A stretch of 64,000 nt of DNA from Nonomuraea polychroma (GCF_004011505.1 NZ_SAUN01000001.1:3472001-3536000), one strand, 5' to 3'; positions 34,741 through 45,800 are shown, numbered from the stretch's first letter. Notes: a model not told the origin generated them from the sequence alone. A program made the numbers and translations.

Positions 34741-37041
34741 ATGAGTCTGGTAGACGATGGGTTCCTGCCCGCCCGAATACGCGCGTCGGGAGTCGCCCGC
34801 ATGGCTGTTCCGCCTGTCGACCGAAGTCTTCTCGCGCCGCCCTTCGTTGCACTCCGAGTCGCCGTCGGAGTCGCCGTGCTCGGCTTCGGCGCGCTCACCG
34901 TATTCTCTGTGTTCGGCTTGGGTGCCGAGGGCCTGCCGGGTCTATTTACGTTCCGGTCCGCCACCGTCGGCGATGGCCTGCTGCTGCCGCTGCTGAGCTA
35001 CGCGCTCGTGCGTGCGTCAGGCGGCGTCATCGCGTTCCGCCGGCGGGCCGTCGCGTTCACTGCGGTGGGCATCTTCTTAGCTGGCGCCGCGATACAGGCG
35101 CAGTGGCTACTGAACCCACGGCCACGGGCTAATTGGACGCTGCCGCGGCCGCACTACTTCAACCTGCCCGGCTGGTGGCATGCTGTCTTCTTCGCACTGG
35201 GCATGGCGTTTCTGGCGGGCGCCGCGATCGCCGTGGTGGTACGGCTGCGCGGCGAGGCGCCTGCAGTGGTCGAGTCGCGGATTCGGTCCGTGGGGGCGGT
35301 CGGCACTCTGGCCTCGGTATTCGGCTTCATGGCGCTGGTCGCCGTGGACAACGCAGCGACCTCCCGCGACGTGCCGGGGCTGCTGGCCCTGCACCTCGGC
35401 GCGAGTGCCGTATCGGCCTTCGTGCTGCTCGGGTTTGCCACGCGGTGGCGGCTGCTTGGCCGGGCGGCCCAGTTGGTGGTTACGGCGCTGCTGCCGGCTG
35501 GCGCGCTCGCCTATGCGTTCCCCCACGACCTGCGGTACGACTTGTGGATCGCGCTAGTCGTAGTCATCGCTGGGCTGGCGGGCGTCTTCGCTGCTGGCGC
35601 GCTCACTGCGGTTACTGTGGCCCAGCGGTGCGTCCTCTCCGCGATTCTGCTCGTTTGCGCCGTCGGACCGATCTATCAGGCCGTGACGGCGGCGGCGGCG
35701 CCGCGCCAGCTCATCACAGCTGCCGCCGTCGGCGTCGTGCTCGTCTTGGCAGCGACCCTCGGGCTCCGGCTGCTGCGCGACGACAAAGCAGATCCGCTGT
35801 GGACCTGGGTAATTCCCCTCGCCATGGTACCGGTGGTCGGGTACGCGCTGGCGGGCCAGTACTTCGCCGCCCACCAGCCCGTGAACCCCTTGGCCGTCAA
35901 CCTGGCTGGGGTGGTGGCCGCCGCCCTGTTCGTGACGGTCACCGGCCGGTCCGTTCGGGCCCAGTTCAACCTGGTCATCAAGGCCGAGCAGGGCGGCCCG
36001 ATGGCGCCGCGCCTCAGCGAGTTCAAGTGGCAGGCGTATGCCGGGATGGTGGTCGCCTATGTCGGCACAATTCTGGCCAGTATCGTCTTCGCCGCGAGCA
36101 CGACCCCGGCCGCTGACTGGACTCCTGGGTCGGTATCCCAGGCGGACGTGTTTCGCCTCGGTGGCGTGGTCGCAATCGTCGCCGTGACGTGTGCCGGGCT
36201 CGCCCTCGCCGCCGTGTTGCCGGTCGGCCGCGGCATCCGACACGCCCTGGTTACGGCGCTGTGCCTCGGCTTCGCCGCCGCTCTGGGGGCGTCGATCCGC
36301 GAGCAGGGATTTGCGGGCTGGGTGCCGATAGCTCTGGCCGCCCTGACGGGCCTGGTGACGCTCTGCTTCGTCACCGAGGGGATCATCAGTAACGCCGGAT
36401 ACCTACAGAACGTGGTCATCGGGTGGGGGGAACGGACAGTCGCCGTGGCATGCGGCTTCGCTAGCGCGGCGGCGACCGTATGGATGACCGGTCCGGCGCT
36501 GCAGTCGTCCGCCACCGGCCGCGGTGTCTTGCCCGGCTTGGTCGGCTTGTTCGTCGGCGCCGGGGCCTGCCTGCTGATCCCGACTCTGGCCGCGCGTACC
36601 TTGCCTGGCGTGCACCCGCCGCGGCAGTTCACTCCGAACCGGCCTCTCCACGGAATCCTGCAGGACAGTTTCGTCGTGCTGGTGCTCTCGGTCAGCGTGG
36701 CGTGGGTGCCGACGTTCTTCTTCTCGCACGTGCAAGGGCTGGCCAATTGGTGGGGACTCGTGATCTTTTACCTCGCGCTGATGGGGGACGCGTATAAGTA
36801 CGTGATGAAGAACAACCTGGCCCACGTCCGTCGGCAGCGCGAGTGGGTCTACGCGCAGGCGGCCGCCACCGGCCGGCCCGTGACCGCGGACGAGGACCGG
36901 GCGCTCGCTGGGCTCGCCCGGCATGTAGTTCGGCAGAACATCCTCGCTGTCGGGCCGCTGTTCATGCTGCTGCTCCTTGTCATTCCCTCCGTCTTCGGCG
37001 GGCTGGACGACGAGGGCTTCAACCAATACTTCACCGTGTGA
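34741..37041 (+). CDS. large polytopic membrane protein, transposon cargo
   Basis: A 766-residue protein (from ATG 34741; an in-frame start at 34630 is possible). It has roughly 18-20 hydrophobic segments spread along its length, e.g. FVALRVAVGVAVLGFGALTV, AVFFALGMAFLAGAAIAVVV, FVVLVLSVSVAWVPTFFFSH and LAVGPLFMLLLLVIPSVFGG. Conserved-looking soluble elements are few: LVIKAEQGGPMAPRLSEFKW in a mid loop and a charged segment near the end (YKYVMKNNLAHVRRQREWVY). There are no transporter, kinase or protease motifs I can name. It converges with the two other cargo genes across an IS remnant. The direct repeats in its leader may regulate it. Confidence 0.7.
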   Translation: MSLVDDGFLPARIRASGVARMAVPPVDRSLLAPPFVALRVAVGVAVLGFGALTVFSVFGLGAEGLPGLFTFRSATVGDGLLLPLLSYALVRASGGVIAFRRRAVAFTAVGIFLAGAAIQAQWLLNPRPRANWTLPRPHYFNLPGWWHAVFFALGMAFLAGAAIAVVVRLRGEAPAVVESRIRSVGAVGTLASVFGFMALVAVDNAATSRDVPGLLALHLGASAVSAFVLLGFATRWRLLGRAAQLVVTALLPAGALAYAFPHDLRYDLWIALVVVIAGLAGVFAAGALTAVTVAQRCVLSAILLVCAVGPIYQAVTAAAAPRQLITAAAVGVVLVLAATLGLRLLRDDKADPLWTWVIPLAMVPVVGYALAGQYFAAHQPVNPLAVNLAGVVAAALFVTVTGRSVRAQFNLVIKAEQGGPMAPRLSEFKWQAYAGMVVAYVGTILASIVFAASTTPAADWTPGSVSQADVFRLGGVVAIVAVTCAGLALAAVLPVGRGIRHALVTALCLGFAAALGASIREQGFAGWVPIALAALTGLVTLCFVTEGIISNAGYLQNVVIGWGERTVAVACGFASAAATVWMTGPALQSSATGRGVLPGLVGLFVGAGACLLIPTLAARTLPGVHPPRQFTPNRPLHGILQDSFVVLVLSVSVAWVPTFFFSHVQGLANWWGLVIFYLALMGDAYKYVMKNNLAHVRRQREWVYAQAAATGRPVTADEDRALAGLARHVVRQNILAVGPLFMLLLLVIPSVFGGLDDEGFNQYFTV

Positions 37042-37052
37042 CTGAACCCTTT

Positions 37053-37480
37053 TCATCCTCGGGTGAGCTCGTAGGTCTGTCGCACGGCGATGGCTTTGAG
37101 AGATGTCCGGCCTTGTGTGAGCAACAGCGGGGAGGATACGCCAGCTCTTGAGCTGGGCATTCGCTCGCTCACCGGGACCGCAGACGTGCGTGGACACGGT
37201 TGGCCTGCCAATGCGAGTCGGGCTTGTTCTTCCCCTTTGCGGTGTGATGACGGCCCGTCATCTCCCTGATAGCCCGTATTCGCGAGCGTGAGGATGCCGG
37301 CCCGCTCCAGCGCGGGCAGGATGCCCCAGAGGCGGGCGGCGGTCAGGTCGTGACTCCTGCCGGGCAGGCTGCCGGAGGTCCAGATGATCGTGCCGTCTGG
37401 GGAGAGGCCGCCAGCCACCCTGTATCCGACCACGACCGATGAAGGGCATCCTCCCCCAGAAAGCGACGCCCTTCATCATC
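37053..37480 (-). pseudogene. IS5-type (DDE_Tnp_4-like) transposase remnant inside the Tn3 cargo
   Basis: The minus strand carries the C-terminal half of a DDE transposase in two or three frames: GRSHDLTAARLWGILPALER, AGILTLANTGYQG (the Asp has become Asn in the usual AD-x-GYQG), and CGPGERANAQLKSWRIL with the final Glu. The N-terminus is missing, and the frame changes and the Asp loss show it is dead. It separates the convergent cargo genes, so a fourth gene could have been lost here. Confidence 0.65.
37438..37477. terminator. stem-loop between the convergent cargo genes
   Basis: GATGAAGGGC (37438-37447) and GCCCTTCATC (37468-37477) form a perfect 10-bp stem with a 20-base loop at the outer edge of the transposase remnant. 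It may act as a bidirectional terminator or be the relic of an IS end. Confidence 0.4.
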
Positions 37481-37719
37481 TAATTACAAGATCCTTCTCA
37501 TCCCTAAAGTCCGTTCCTGCGTACCTGGCGGCTGGGGACGCGTTCGGGAGCGGAGCGCCCGGTCGTACGGCACGCCGGGCTTCTGCCAGAGCGCCGACTC
37601 GGTCGGCCCGCTCGGTCAGGTGGGCAGTCAAGATCGTTCTCAGCGCCAACGGCTGTCTGCCGATTCCTCGCCCCGAAAGCCCCCCGTCACTGTGGCGCCG
37701 GCTGTCAGGATTTCTAGCG

Positions 37720-40700
37720 TCAGATTTCCACCGGCAGGCCGAGGGTGTCGCGTACGCGTGCCCACCGGTACCGGCCGCCCTCCTTGGGAAGTGCCTGCGC
37801 GGCGCCACCGTGAGCCCGGACCCACGCTTCGACCCGCTCCTGAAGGCTGAACCACAGCATGTCGGCTAGATTGAAGGTGATACCGCTGCCGATGCTTTCT
37901 AGAAAGCCGGAGGTGCGGTCGGCACCCCGCGTGTAGAAGATCCAGCTTCCCGACTCGGTCGGCTTGATGCCAAATTGCCGGTTGCCGCTCACCGGATGTT
38001 GCTGCGGTTTCCCGCCGGGTCGGTCCTCGTTCGCATAGACGGTACTGAAGATCCACTGCTCCTGGTTGATCGCGCTGAGTACGACGGAGGCGTTGTCAAA
38101 ACCTGGGATGTTGATGAAGATGACCGATCCGGCAGGGTCCGACGACTCCCACTTCGTTTTGTCGCGTGCGGCGTACGGCTCGAATGTGCTGTACGAGGGG
38201 TTGACGAATATGGGGCTTGGGCCCGTCATCCCCAGGCGGACGGTGCGAAGAAGCTCGGCCGGTGTGAGCTGTTTGCTGCCGACTGTGGGCAACTTGGTGA
38301 TGTGCACCGGCAAGTAGTCCAGGCTGATAGGCCCGAGCGCCTCGCTAAACACCTGGACGTGGATATCGCGGGGGCGCAACGCGTCCTGGATAGTTGCAGG
38401 CACCCGGAACCGGAGCAAGGACTCCCAGGCTCGCAAGTCGGGCAGGATCTCCGCAGCCAACTCGACCCCGGCGAGTGGTTCTCCGCCGAGCACGCCCACT
38501 GCGGCGTTGTTGCCCTGCTGCTCGTCGATGAGGCCCTGCTCTTGGGCGTACTTGATGGCGTCTAGCGCGTCGACCTGCCGCTGCGGGCTCGGCGTTGACG
38601 GTGCTGAACGGTTCATCCCCCCGCCTCGCCCGTTGCTCGCCGGGTCCGCTGGCAGAGCGTTGCGGGCGCTTGCCGCTCTGCTCGCCGCCTCGGCTCCGCT
38701 CACTGCGCCGTTGACCAAATCATCGAGGAGATCGCTGACCTGCTGCAGTCCGGACATGTCGCGGAAGATGTCCGGACGGCCGAGGAGCTGCAGAGCGGCC
38801 GCCAGGCCCACCGGATCAGGTGCAGCGGGTGGCTGCGTGATTTGGACGACCGCGTTCGGGAGCTGGGCTGGTTCGACGCCGGGGGCCTGCCCGCGGAACC
38901 CGGGGGAGACGCCTTCGATGCTCGGTGGCCGCTCGCATTGGGCCTGCTCTTGCCAGTTCCAGAGCCGAGTGATGTCCCTTTTCTCGGAGGCGTTGCACGA
39001 GCTCAGCTGAACCTCGGCGAAGACCCCTCTGGTGGGCAGGCTCACGATCGTAGGTTCTGGCGCTGCGGGCGCGGGCTGCGCGCTGGGCTGCTCCGAGGGG
39101 TTGAACGGGAAGGCCAGGTGATGCCCGCAGACGGCCACCGGCACGGCGTCGATGCTGTCGCGGATCGAGCCCGAGGAGCCGAACTCTGCATCGAGCGCGT
39201 CCGCGAACCACGACGGGTCCTTCACCGAGGCCAGGAACTGCGAATAGTGATCGCGATGGTCGTTCAGGTGCGTGATCAGTTCCCAGGCCAGCGCGACGTC
39301 TTGGCTGCGGCGCGCGTAAGCGGCCGCGGTCGAGACGTCGGGGCCGGCCTCCTCCGGCGACGGGACTGGCTTGATCGGAAAGCGCTCGAACCGGACGGCG
39401 TTCTCCTTGGTGAAGACCCGGTTCACCGACTCGTCGACCAGAACGTCCTCGCTGCCGTCTGCCTTCAAGGCCACGGCCTTGAGGCCCTTCAACGACAGAT
39501 CGTCGTCGACACCCTCTGGCTCCCACAAGATCCGGAACTCCTTGAGCCGGGACCTCGCCGTAGGCGACTTCAACCTGAAGGTGAACGGGCCGAGCGGGCG
39601 GGGCTCGTCTTCGAACGCTGAGTCGTCTCCCCACCAGCCCTTGTCCCGGAGGATCGGCCGATCAGCGTAGACCTTGTTGTGGGGCTCGATCGGCTGCGCG
39701 AACTCCACACCGTGCTGGTCGTCAACCATGAGCTGCATGCTCACGGTATCGGCGCCGGTGCCCCACTGGCCCCGGCGCAGCGTGAGTTTGAGGCCGGTGA
39801 TCGTGTAGTCGCCCGGGTCGCCCGGCAAGTACTGAGGCGGCAACGTTGCATCGAAGAACAACAGTCTGCGTACGGCGTCGAAGTTCTCCCGCAGGCGCGG
39901 CTCTAGAAGATCGTCCAGCAGCATCGGGCGCACGCGGTTGACGAGATGAAGCTCCTTCCGTTCCGGATCGGTGATCTTCCAGAGCTGCACCAGGTCCCCA
40001 ATCCAACTCACGGTCGGCCTGGCCGTGGTGAACGTGAGGCCACGGTAGGGGACCAAAACCCCGGGACGTGTCCGCACGAATCGGGTTTGCAGCCGAAGGC
40101 GGCGCAGGACCTCGTAGTACTGGACCGTCATCGCATGCGAGTGATTGTGGTTGGTGATGGTCCGGGTCTGTAGCTGGTGGCGTTCGGCTTGCGTGCCGTG
40201 CACAATGACCGTGCTGTTGAGACTGCGAACCAGGTCGGTGGACTGCACGGTCGAGTCGTGCAGGTCCTGAGCGGATTCCCCGTGTAGTTTGCGTTCGCCC
40301 CATGAGCGGCTGGTGCCGTACCCGATCGCGTGCGTAGCACCGAAATTCCCGATGGGGAAGGATCCGCTGTAAGCCCCGCCGTGCCCGGCCATGAACGACC
40401 AGCCGCCTTGAGACTCCTTGAGAGCACCGTCCACCGAGTCGGTGATGCCGCGATCACGAAACAGAGAGTGTTCCAGATGCTCGCCGGCGGCCGCCGAATC
40501 GGTCCGGGCCACGTCGTCGGAACGGGACGCTTCGATCACCGCGATGTCCACCGACTCGCACGGAGCGAGCGGCAGGCTGTAGAGGATCGTGCCGAGCGTC
40601 TCCCCGAGATCGAACCACTGTTGCTCGTACTCCAGGATGTCGCACGCCAACACCTTGAGGTTCGGCTGCGCCTTCGGGTCGTCGAACAGATCGAGGACCG

Positions 40701-41322
40701 GTGCGCTGGTGCCCCGCTGATCGCGGTCGGCGGGCTCTCGGCCCTCCTGGACCTCCCTCGTCCTCGGCTGTGCAGGGCGTCGCACGATCTGGGTGAAGCG
40801 CACGGTGTGCACGGGCATGTTCGAGCGGACGGGGATAGCGCAGTCGCGGTCGCCGATCTTGATCTTGCGAGGGGTGAGGAACGACGCCGGTGACAACGAA
40901 TAGTCCCGGGCGTCCGGCGAGCCCTGAATCGACGGCAGCGTGCTACTACGCTCCAATGACAGGATCGCCGGATCCACTTGGAGCACCGAGACGGTCCGGT
41001 CGAAGTCGACGGTGTCCTCGGTCGGCTTTGCTGGCGCTGTCCTGTTTCCGTTCCCTTCGCCCTTGCTTCCGTCCGCTTTGGTCTTGCCTACGTCACCCGA
41101 CGTCAGGAGGAACGAACGCGCCTGCGGGTCTCCCACCGCTTCCAACCAGACGTCGGACCATTCTTGGTCGTCGGGAAGGTCGAAGGAGACGTAGCCGACA
41201 TCGTCGCTCGCCAGCATCGCCAGAGTGGTGACGACGCCGCCTTGCCGGGCCTTGGCCGTGATGGGCGCCCCTGCCACCGGCTGGCCGGTGGTACGCGAGA
41301 TCACAAAGCTACGGGCTCTCAT
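37720..41322 (-). CDS. 1200-residue protein of unknown function, transposon cargo
   Basis: I start it at the ATG at 41322 (MRARSFVISRTTGQPVAGAP), 14 bp after the stop of the upstream cargo gene. Residues 1-75 look like an Ig-like/carboxypeptidase-regulatory beta-sandwich (GYVSFDLPDDQEWSDVWLEA). The middle has a His-rich motif, TITNHNHSHAMTVQYYEVLR (about residue 390), then LVQLWKITDPERKELHLVNR and a strand-rich domain (GDYTITGLKLTLRRGQWGTG). The C-terminal third again looks beta-rich (SVIFINIPGFDNASVVLSAI, RQFGIKPTESGSWIFYTRGA). It has no signal peptide, membrane segment, Walker motif or nuclease motif that I recognise. It forms an operon with the 310-residue gene. Confidence 0.7.
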   Translation of the reverse strand: MRARSFVISRTTGQPVAGAPITAKARQGGVVTTLAMLASDDVGYVSFDLPDDQEWSDVWLEAVGDPQARSFLLTSGDVGKTKADGSKGEGNGNRTAPAKPTEDTVDFDRTVSVLQVDPAILSLERSSTLPSIQGSPDARDYSLSPASFLTPRKIKIGDRDCAIPVRSNMPVHTVRFTQIVRRPAQPRTREVQEGREPADRDQRGTSAPVLDLFDDPKAQPNLKVLACDILEYEQQWFDLGETLGTILYSLPLAPCESVDIAVIEASRSDDVARTDSAAAGEHLEHSLFRDRGITDSVDGALKESQGGWSFMAGHGGAYSGSFPIGNFGATHAIGYGTSRSWGERKLHGESAQDLHDSTVQSTDLVRSLNSTVIVHGTQAERHQLQTRTITNHNHSHAMTVQYYEVLRRLRLQTRFVRTRPGVLVPYRGLTFTTARPTVSWIGDLVQLWKITDPERKELHLVNRVRPMLLDDLLEPRLRENFDAVRRLLFFDATLPPQYLPGDPGDYTITGLKLTLRRGQWGTGADTVSMQLMVDDQHGVEFAQPIEPHNKVYADRPILRDKGWWGDDSAFEDEPRPLGPFTFRLKSPTARSRLKEFRILWEPEGVDDDLSLKGLKAVALKADGSEDVLVDESVNRVFTKENAVRFERFPIKPVPSPEEAGPDVSTAAAYARRSQDVALAWELITHLNDHRDHYSQFLASVKDPSWFADALDAEFGSSGSIRDSIDAVPVAVCGHHLAFPFNPSEQPSAQPAPAAPEPTIVSLPTRGVFAEVQLSSCNASEKRDITRLWNWQEQAQCERPPSIEGVSPGFRGQAPGVEPAQLPNAVVQITQPPAAPDPVGLAAALQLLGRPDIFRDMSGLQQVSDLLDDLVNGAVSGAEAASRAASARNALPADPASNGRGGGMNRSAPSTPSPQRQVDALDAIKYAQEQGLIDEQQGNNAAVGVLGGEPLAGVELAAEILPDLRAWESLLRFRVPATIQDALRPRDIHVQVFSEALGPISLDYLPVHITKLPTVGSKQLTPAELLRTVRLGMTGPSPIFVNPSYSTFEPYAARDKTKWESSDPAGSVIFINIPGFDNASVVLSAINQEQWIFSTVYANEDRPGGKPQQHPVSGNRQFGIKPTESGSWIFYTRGADRTSGFLESIGSGITFNLADMLWFSLQERVEAWVRAHGGAAQALPKEGGRYRWARVRDTLGLPVEI

Positions 41323-41336
41323 GCTCGACGCCCTAC

Positions 41337-42269
41337 TCAGTTCAGCAGGTCGTATGCGGTCGTCACCGTACGCCCACCATCGGCGAGCGGTGAACGCTGG
41401 GATGCCGACATTCCGCCGCCGGGCCCCAGGCCTGAACCGGCCTGAGTGCGCAACGCCGCGCCCCACGTGTAGCAGGCGGTAATGAGGGCGATGAGCTTAT
41501 CGTTGGGCATCGATTCCTCGTACTCGAGGACCGCGGCGATAGCTTCCGCGCCGCGTAGCGCGGTGCGCTGCCGGTTGCTGATGGCTTCGCGCGATATCCA
41601 TGACTGCGAGGAGCTGTCCGTCGCCCTCCCGGCCAGCGTGCGGGAGATCTGTTCGACTGCCTTGTCCCCGTTGCTGTCCTCAACATAGGGCCACTCGTCC
41701 CGCGGCCGTTGGGCGATGCCGAAGACGGCAACAATGCCATCGGACCGCAGGATTCGGTAGCTGACGCTCTCGGTGATCTCGCTCAACGCCTCCTCCGCGC
41801 TCCACCGGAGTGAGTCGCCGTTCAACCCGCGCAGGTACTCCTTGAACGGCCTGTGGGTGGTGCGGACCCGCTCCCTGAGCATCTCCACGCCCTCGTCGAA
41901 CACGCGCGATGCGTAGGCGGCGGATGCTTCAACGAGCTCATTGCGCAACCGTTGGAAGTCGGTGGCCCCGCCGGGCGCCCCGAAGATGGGCGCAAAGATC
42001 GCTTCGCGATGCGCCTTGGACGGCAGCTTTTCGTGAGTCCCATAGCGGGCATGGAAGCGCGCGAGACTGGGCGCGAGGGGACGCCCGCCCCTCCCGGCAC
42101 CGACGTTGGTGTAAAGATGCGGCCGCGCGAAAAAGTCCTCCGCGATCCGATAGGCCAGGTCCACCAGGCAGTCGAGAGACTGGTAGTAGTACAGCGCGGA
42201 GACCTCGTATGGGCCAGCCGTGACCTGCTCGAACGATTTTCGGCTGTTTATGCGGTGCTGGACGGCCAT
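41337..42269 (-). CDS. 310-residue helical protein of unknown function, transposon cargo
   Basis: The start is the ATG at 42269 (MAVQHRINSRKSFEQVTAGP) with GGAG seven bases upstream. The N-terminal half is helical and aromatic (EVSALYYYQSLDCLVDLAYR, IAEDFFARPHLY); the middle has RLRNELVEASAAYASRVFDE, GVEMLRERVRTTHRPFKEYL and SAEEALSEITESVSYRILRS; the end is Gly/Ser-rich. It lacks a signal peptide or membrane segments. It is first in a two-gene unit with the 1200-residue protein (14-bp gap), so the two probably act together. No family recognised. Confidence 0.65.
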   Translation of the reverse strand: MAVQHRINSRKSFEQVTAGPYEVSALYYYQSLDCLVDLAYRIAEDFFARPHLYTNVGAGRGGRPLAPSLARFHARYGTHEKLPSKAHREAIFAPIFGAPGGATDFQRLRNELVEASAAYASRVFDEGVEMLRERVRTTHRPFKEYLRGLNGDSLRWSAEEALSEITESVSYRILRSDGIVAVFGIAQRPRDEWPYVEDSNGDKAVEQISRTLAGRATDSSSQSWISREAISNRQRTALRGAEAIAAVLEYEESMPNDKLIALITACYTWGAALRTQAGSGLGPGGGMSASQRSPLADGGRTVTTAYDLLN

Positions 42270-42408
42270 GAAAGTCTCCAGATGTGTGCCGATTCCACGA
42301 CAGTGCGCCACCGGACGAAGCCTGGCAAGAAGACGGCCAGAAGTGGCCAATCACCTGGCCTGACAGTTGAATACGCCACCTCACCAGTCCGGAGCCCAAT
42401 GGTCAAGA

Positions 42409-42823
42409 TCACCATGCCTCCTCACGGGCGCTCAGCCCGTGCTTGCTCGCGAGCGTGGCCACGGCGGCGCGCAGGAGGGTGATCCGATCGGCGGCGTCGG
42501 AGCCGTAGATCCCGATCGTCATGGTCGAGGCGGTGGTGTGGAAAGTGGTGCGGCGTTGTTCGGCCGCGCAGCTGCATCGCCTTGCGCGGGTCGCCCGCGC
42601 CGTCCAGGCCGTCGATGGTCAGATAGGCCAGGAACAGCGGATCCGGCGTCGTACCGGCTGGTTCGGGCTCGGTCTCCAGCGCCCGACGCAGGTCCGCACG
42701 CTCGGTGCTGGTCAGGGGGCGACGCCCGAGCAGGTCGGGCCAGCCGTCGGGGCGGGAGGGCACGGTGAAGCCGGCGGGTCCGGCCGGTGCCTGATCTGCG
42801 TGTGCGGTGGGGTCCTCGCTCAC
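42409..42823 (-). pseudogene. small Tn3-associated gene, frameshifted
   Basis: From the ATG at 42823 the frame gives MSEDPTAHADQAPAGPAGFT, LTSTERADLRRALETEPEPA and FLAYLTIDGLDGAGDPRKAM. The frame then has to change (near 42562) to continue as EQRRTTFHTTASTMTIGIYG, SDAADRITLLRAAVATLASK and HGLSAREEAW to the stop at 42409. Both halves look coding, giving about 137 residues when joined. It starts 8 bp after the tnpA stop on the same strand, so it is probably co-transcribed with the transposase. Its function is unknown. Confidence 0.5.
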
Positions 42824-42831
42824 CGGGTGCC

Positions 42832-45800
42832 CTATTCCTGCGACTCGTCCTCGGCGACGTTGGGGTCGCGCAGGTCACGCAGGCGCCCTTCTTCCAGCTG
42901 GGGGCGCTGGAAGGGGTAGGAGCCATGGAAGTTGATGTGCTCAAACACCAGCGGTGACAGGCGGGCCTTGATCTCGTGGCTGATTCCCCGACCACCGGCC
43001 CCCAGCCGGGCGACGGCGGCGTCGATGTAGAGGCTGTTCCACCAGGTGATGGCGTTCAGTCCAAGACCGAGGGCACCGAGCTGGTTCTCCATGCCGCGCT
43101 CGTAGGCTTGACGGAGCTGGCCGAGGTTGCCGAAGAAGACGCGTCGGGCGAGCTGGTGGCGGGACTCACCGGTGTTGAGCTGGGTTCCGATCATCCGCCG
43201 ATAGGACTCGACGTGGATGATCTGGAGCAGGTGGAGGGTCTTGAAGATCCGGCCGTAGGCCGCGAACGCGTTGCCCAGACCGGTCAGCCGTCCGTCTGCG
43301 GTCATCATCTTGATCAGGTCGTAGGCACGGACCTTGTTTGTCGACAACGAGCCGGCGACCCGGACCATGTCGTCCCAGTACTGGACGATCGCGGGGACCG
43401 ACACCCGGCGCAGCTGCAGCTCGTTGAACGCGCCCCACCCGTTGCAGCCGCGGTGGTCGCGGGTGATCTCCCCGTGCAGCATCGCGCTGTCGACCCACCA
43501 CAGCTGAGTGTCGGTGATGTCGGCGTGGCGGGGCGCGAACTGGTAGCCGCAGATCGCGAACATGCCGTAGACGACGTCGCTGTAGGAGCCGGTGTCGGTC
43601 GTGACGATGTCGGGCGGTTCAGTGGCGTCCAGGCGGTGGATGGCGTCCAGGATGTACATCGAGTCCCGCATCGTCCCCGGTACCACCAGCCCGCCGAGCC
43701 CCATCACCTTGTCCGACACCGTGTTCAGCCACGTCGTGCCCCGTGGCCGCTTACCGATCCCGAAGTACAGCGGCGAAGGGCGCGAATGCAGGGAACGGAC
43801 CGGGACGACGAAACGCAGCCCGTCGGTGGAGGCGACCAGGCCGCCGCCCCAGTCGGCGGTGATCCCAATGCCGGCCTGCTTGGTGACCAGGATCGCTGAG
43901 GCCTTCCCGATGCCCTCGCCGTGGAAGTAGCCCTTCTCCACCCCGGTCAGGCGGCTCGCGCCCAGCGCGGCGGTCCCGGGCTTGGCGACCGGCGTCAGCC
44001 CGATGTTGCAGGAGCGGGCGACCAACAGCGCGGCCAACGACAGGTCCAGGTCGTCGCGACGGGCCAGCGACCCGGAGATGTGCGGCATCGCGTCCAGGAA
44101 CCCGGTGCGGGCATTCACCTCCAAGATGAGCTCCGGGTAGTCGATCCGCGGCAGCATGGCCGCGACCGCGTCGTGGACGGCCGCGAACCCCTCGGGATGC
44201 GGAGCCGCCTCCATCCGCGCCAGCGACAGCTTCCCGCCCGAGATCCTGGCAGCGTCGTTACTCGCCAGGCTCGCGCCGACCTGCTTGAATGCGTCGTCCA
44301 AGAGATCGGCGAGGGCGGCCAGGTGCTCGGCTGGATCCGCCAGGAGGCCGAGCGCGGTCAGCACCGTGTCCCGCTCCCGCACCCATATCCTCGGTTCGAT
44401 CAGCTGGACGCGCGGGTCGGCCCACTTGTCGGAGCCGACCGCGTAGACGTCCCGGCGGCGCAGAGCGTCATGCAGCAACTCCAGCACGCAGAACACGTAG
44501 GCGGGCCGGTCGATCGCCGGCGGCACCAGCTTCGGGTTGGCCAGCACCAGCCGCCGCCACGACCCGCTGATGAGGCCCTCGAACCCCCGGATGTGCTCAA
44601 GGCCCGGCTTGCGGGCCGCGATCACCTTCGGCAGGGCGCGCAGCGCGGAAAGGATCTCGGTGCCGGCCTCGGTCGCGCCCCACGGGATCACCGACGTCAG
44701 CATCTCCACGAACGGCCGCACTGTGGCGTACCGGTCGACCAGCGACGCCCGCCACTCGGCGTCCCCATCGTCATCGGCGCCCGGCGGCGGCAGCAGCCCG
44801 CGCACCGACTCCACCGCGGCCGCCAGGTCCTGCCGGGACACTACGGTCTCGACCGCGGCCATCATCTCCGCCACCGACACCGGCGCCTGCCCCTCAGGCC
44901 GGTCGGCCAGCACGATCGCCCACGCCGCCGCCATCCGCGATGCCGCAGTCTTCAGCTTCGGGAAGTTCTTCAGCTTCTCCTTGTTGCTCGCCCGAGTCGC
45001 CCCCGACAGCAGCTTGGTCGACATCAGCAGGTCGAACAGCAGCAGCGCGTCATCGACCGAGGACCGCTCCAGCTGCCGGACCGTCGCCACCAAGGTGGCG
45101 ACCCGCCTCTCACCCTTCAAGTTCTTGATCTTCGGAGCCTTGGCGTGCAACCCATAGGAAGCCAGCTCCGCCAGCTTCACCGGCGCCACCGCCGACAGAT
45201 CCACCGCGCCCGTCCCCAGCCCCATCACGTAGGAGGTGCGCTCCAGCGCGTCGACCATACCCTTGCCGGTCAGCTTCACCACCGGCGTCCGCATCCACTC
45301 CAGCATCGAGACCCGCTGGCCTTGGGCACCTCCAGGGTGCTGATCAGCTCCCGCCGCGTGTGCACCGGCGTCGGCGCCACCACCGCTCTGTTGATCTCCT
45401 CCAGCGTCTCCAACTGAACATCGCGCACCAACCGCGCCAACGTCGTGATCCCCGGCAGCTGCACCCTCTCCTCAACCAGCCACAACACCGCCCGGTCGAA
45501 CAACTCCCGCCGTGAGTCGCGCGTCGTGGCCACCCGCGAAGCGACGAACCACACAACCTCCTCTTCGGCCTCGGCGAACTCTCGGAACTTCAGCAGCTTT
45601 CGGATCTCGCCGGTGTGCTCGTACTGCGTCTCGCTTCGCTCGGCGTACTGCTTGATGCACGACGGGTCATCGATCCCCAGCTGCTCGGCGGCGAAGTCCA
45701 CCACCACCTGCGGCACATCCAGGGGATCGGCCAAGAACGTCCCCAGCATCCGGACCGTGCCCCACTGAACGCTCCAGCCCAGCCGGTTGTGCTTGCGCCG

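Noticed and set aside
45276..45340. Programmed -1 frameshifting in tnpA
   Set aside because: There is no A-rich or other classical slippery heptamer at the junction, and Tn3 transposases are normally made from one frame. A point deletion or sequence error is simpler.
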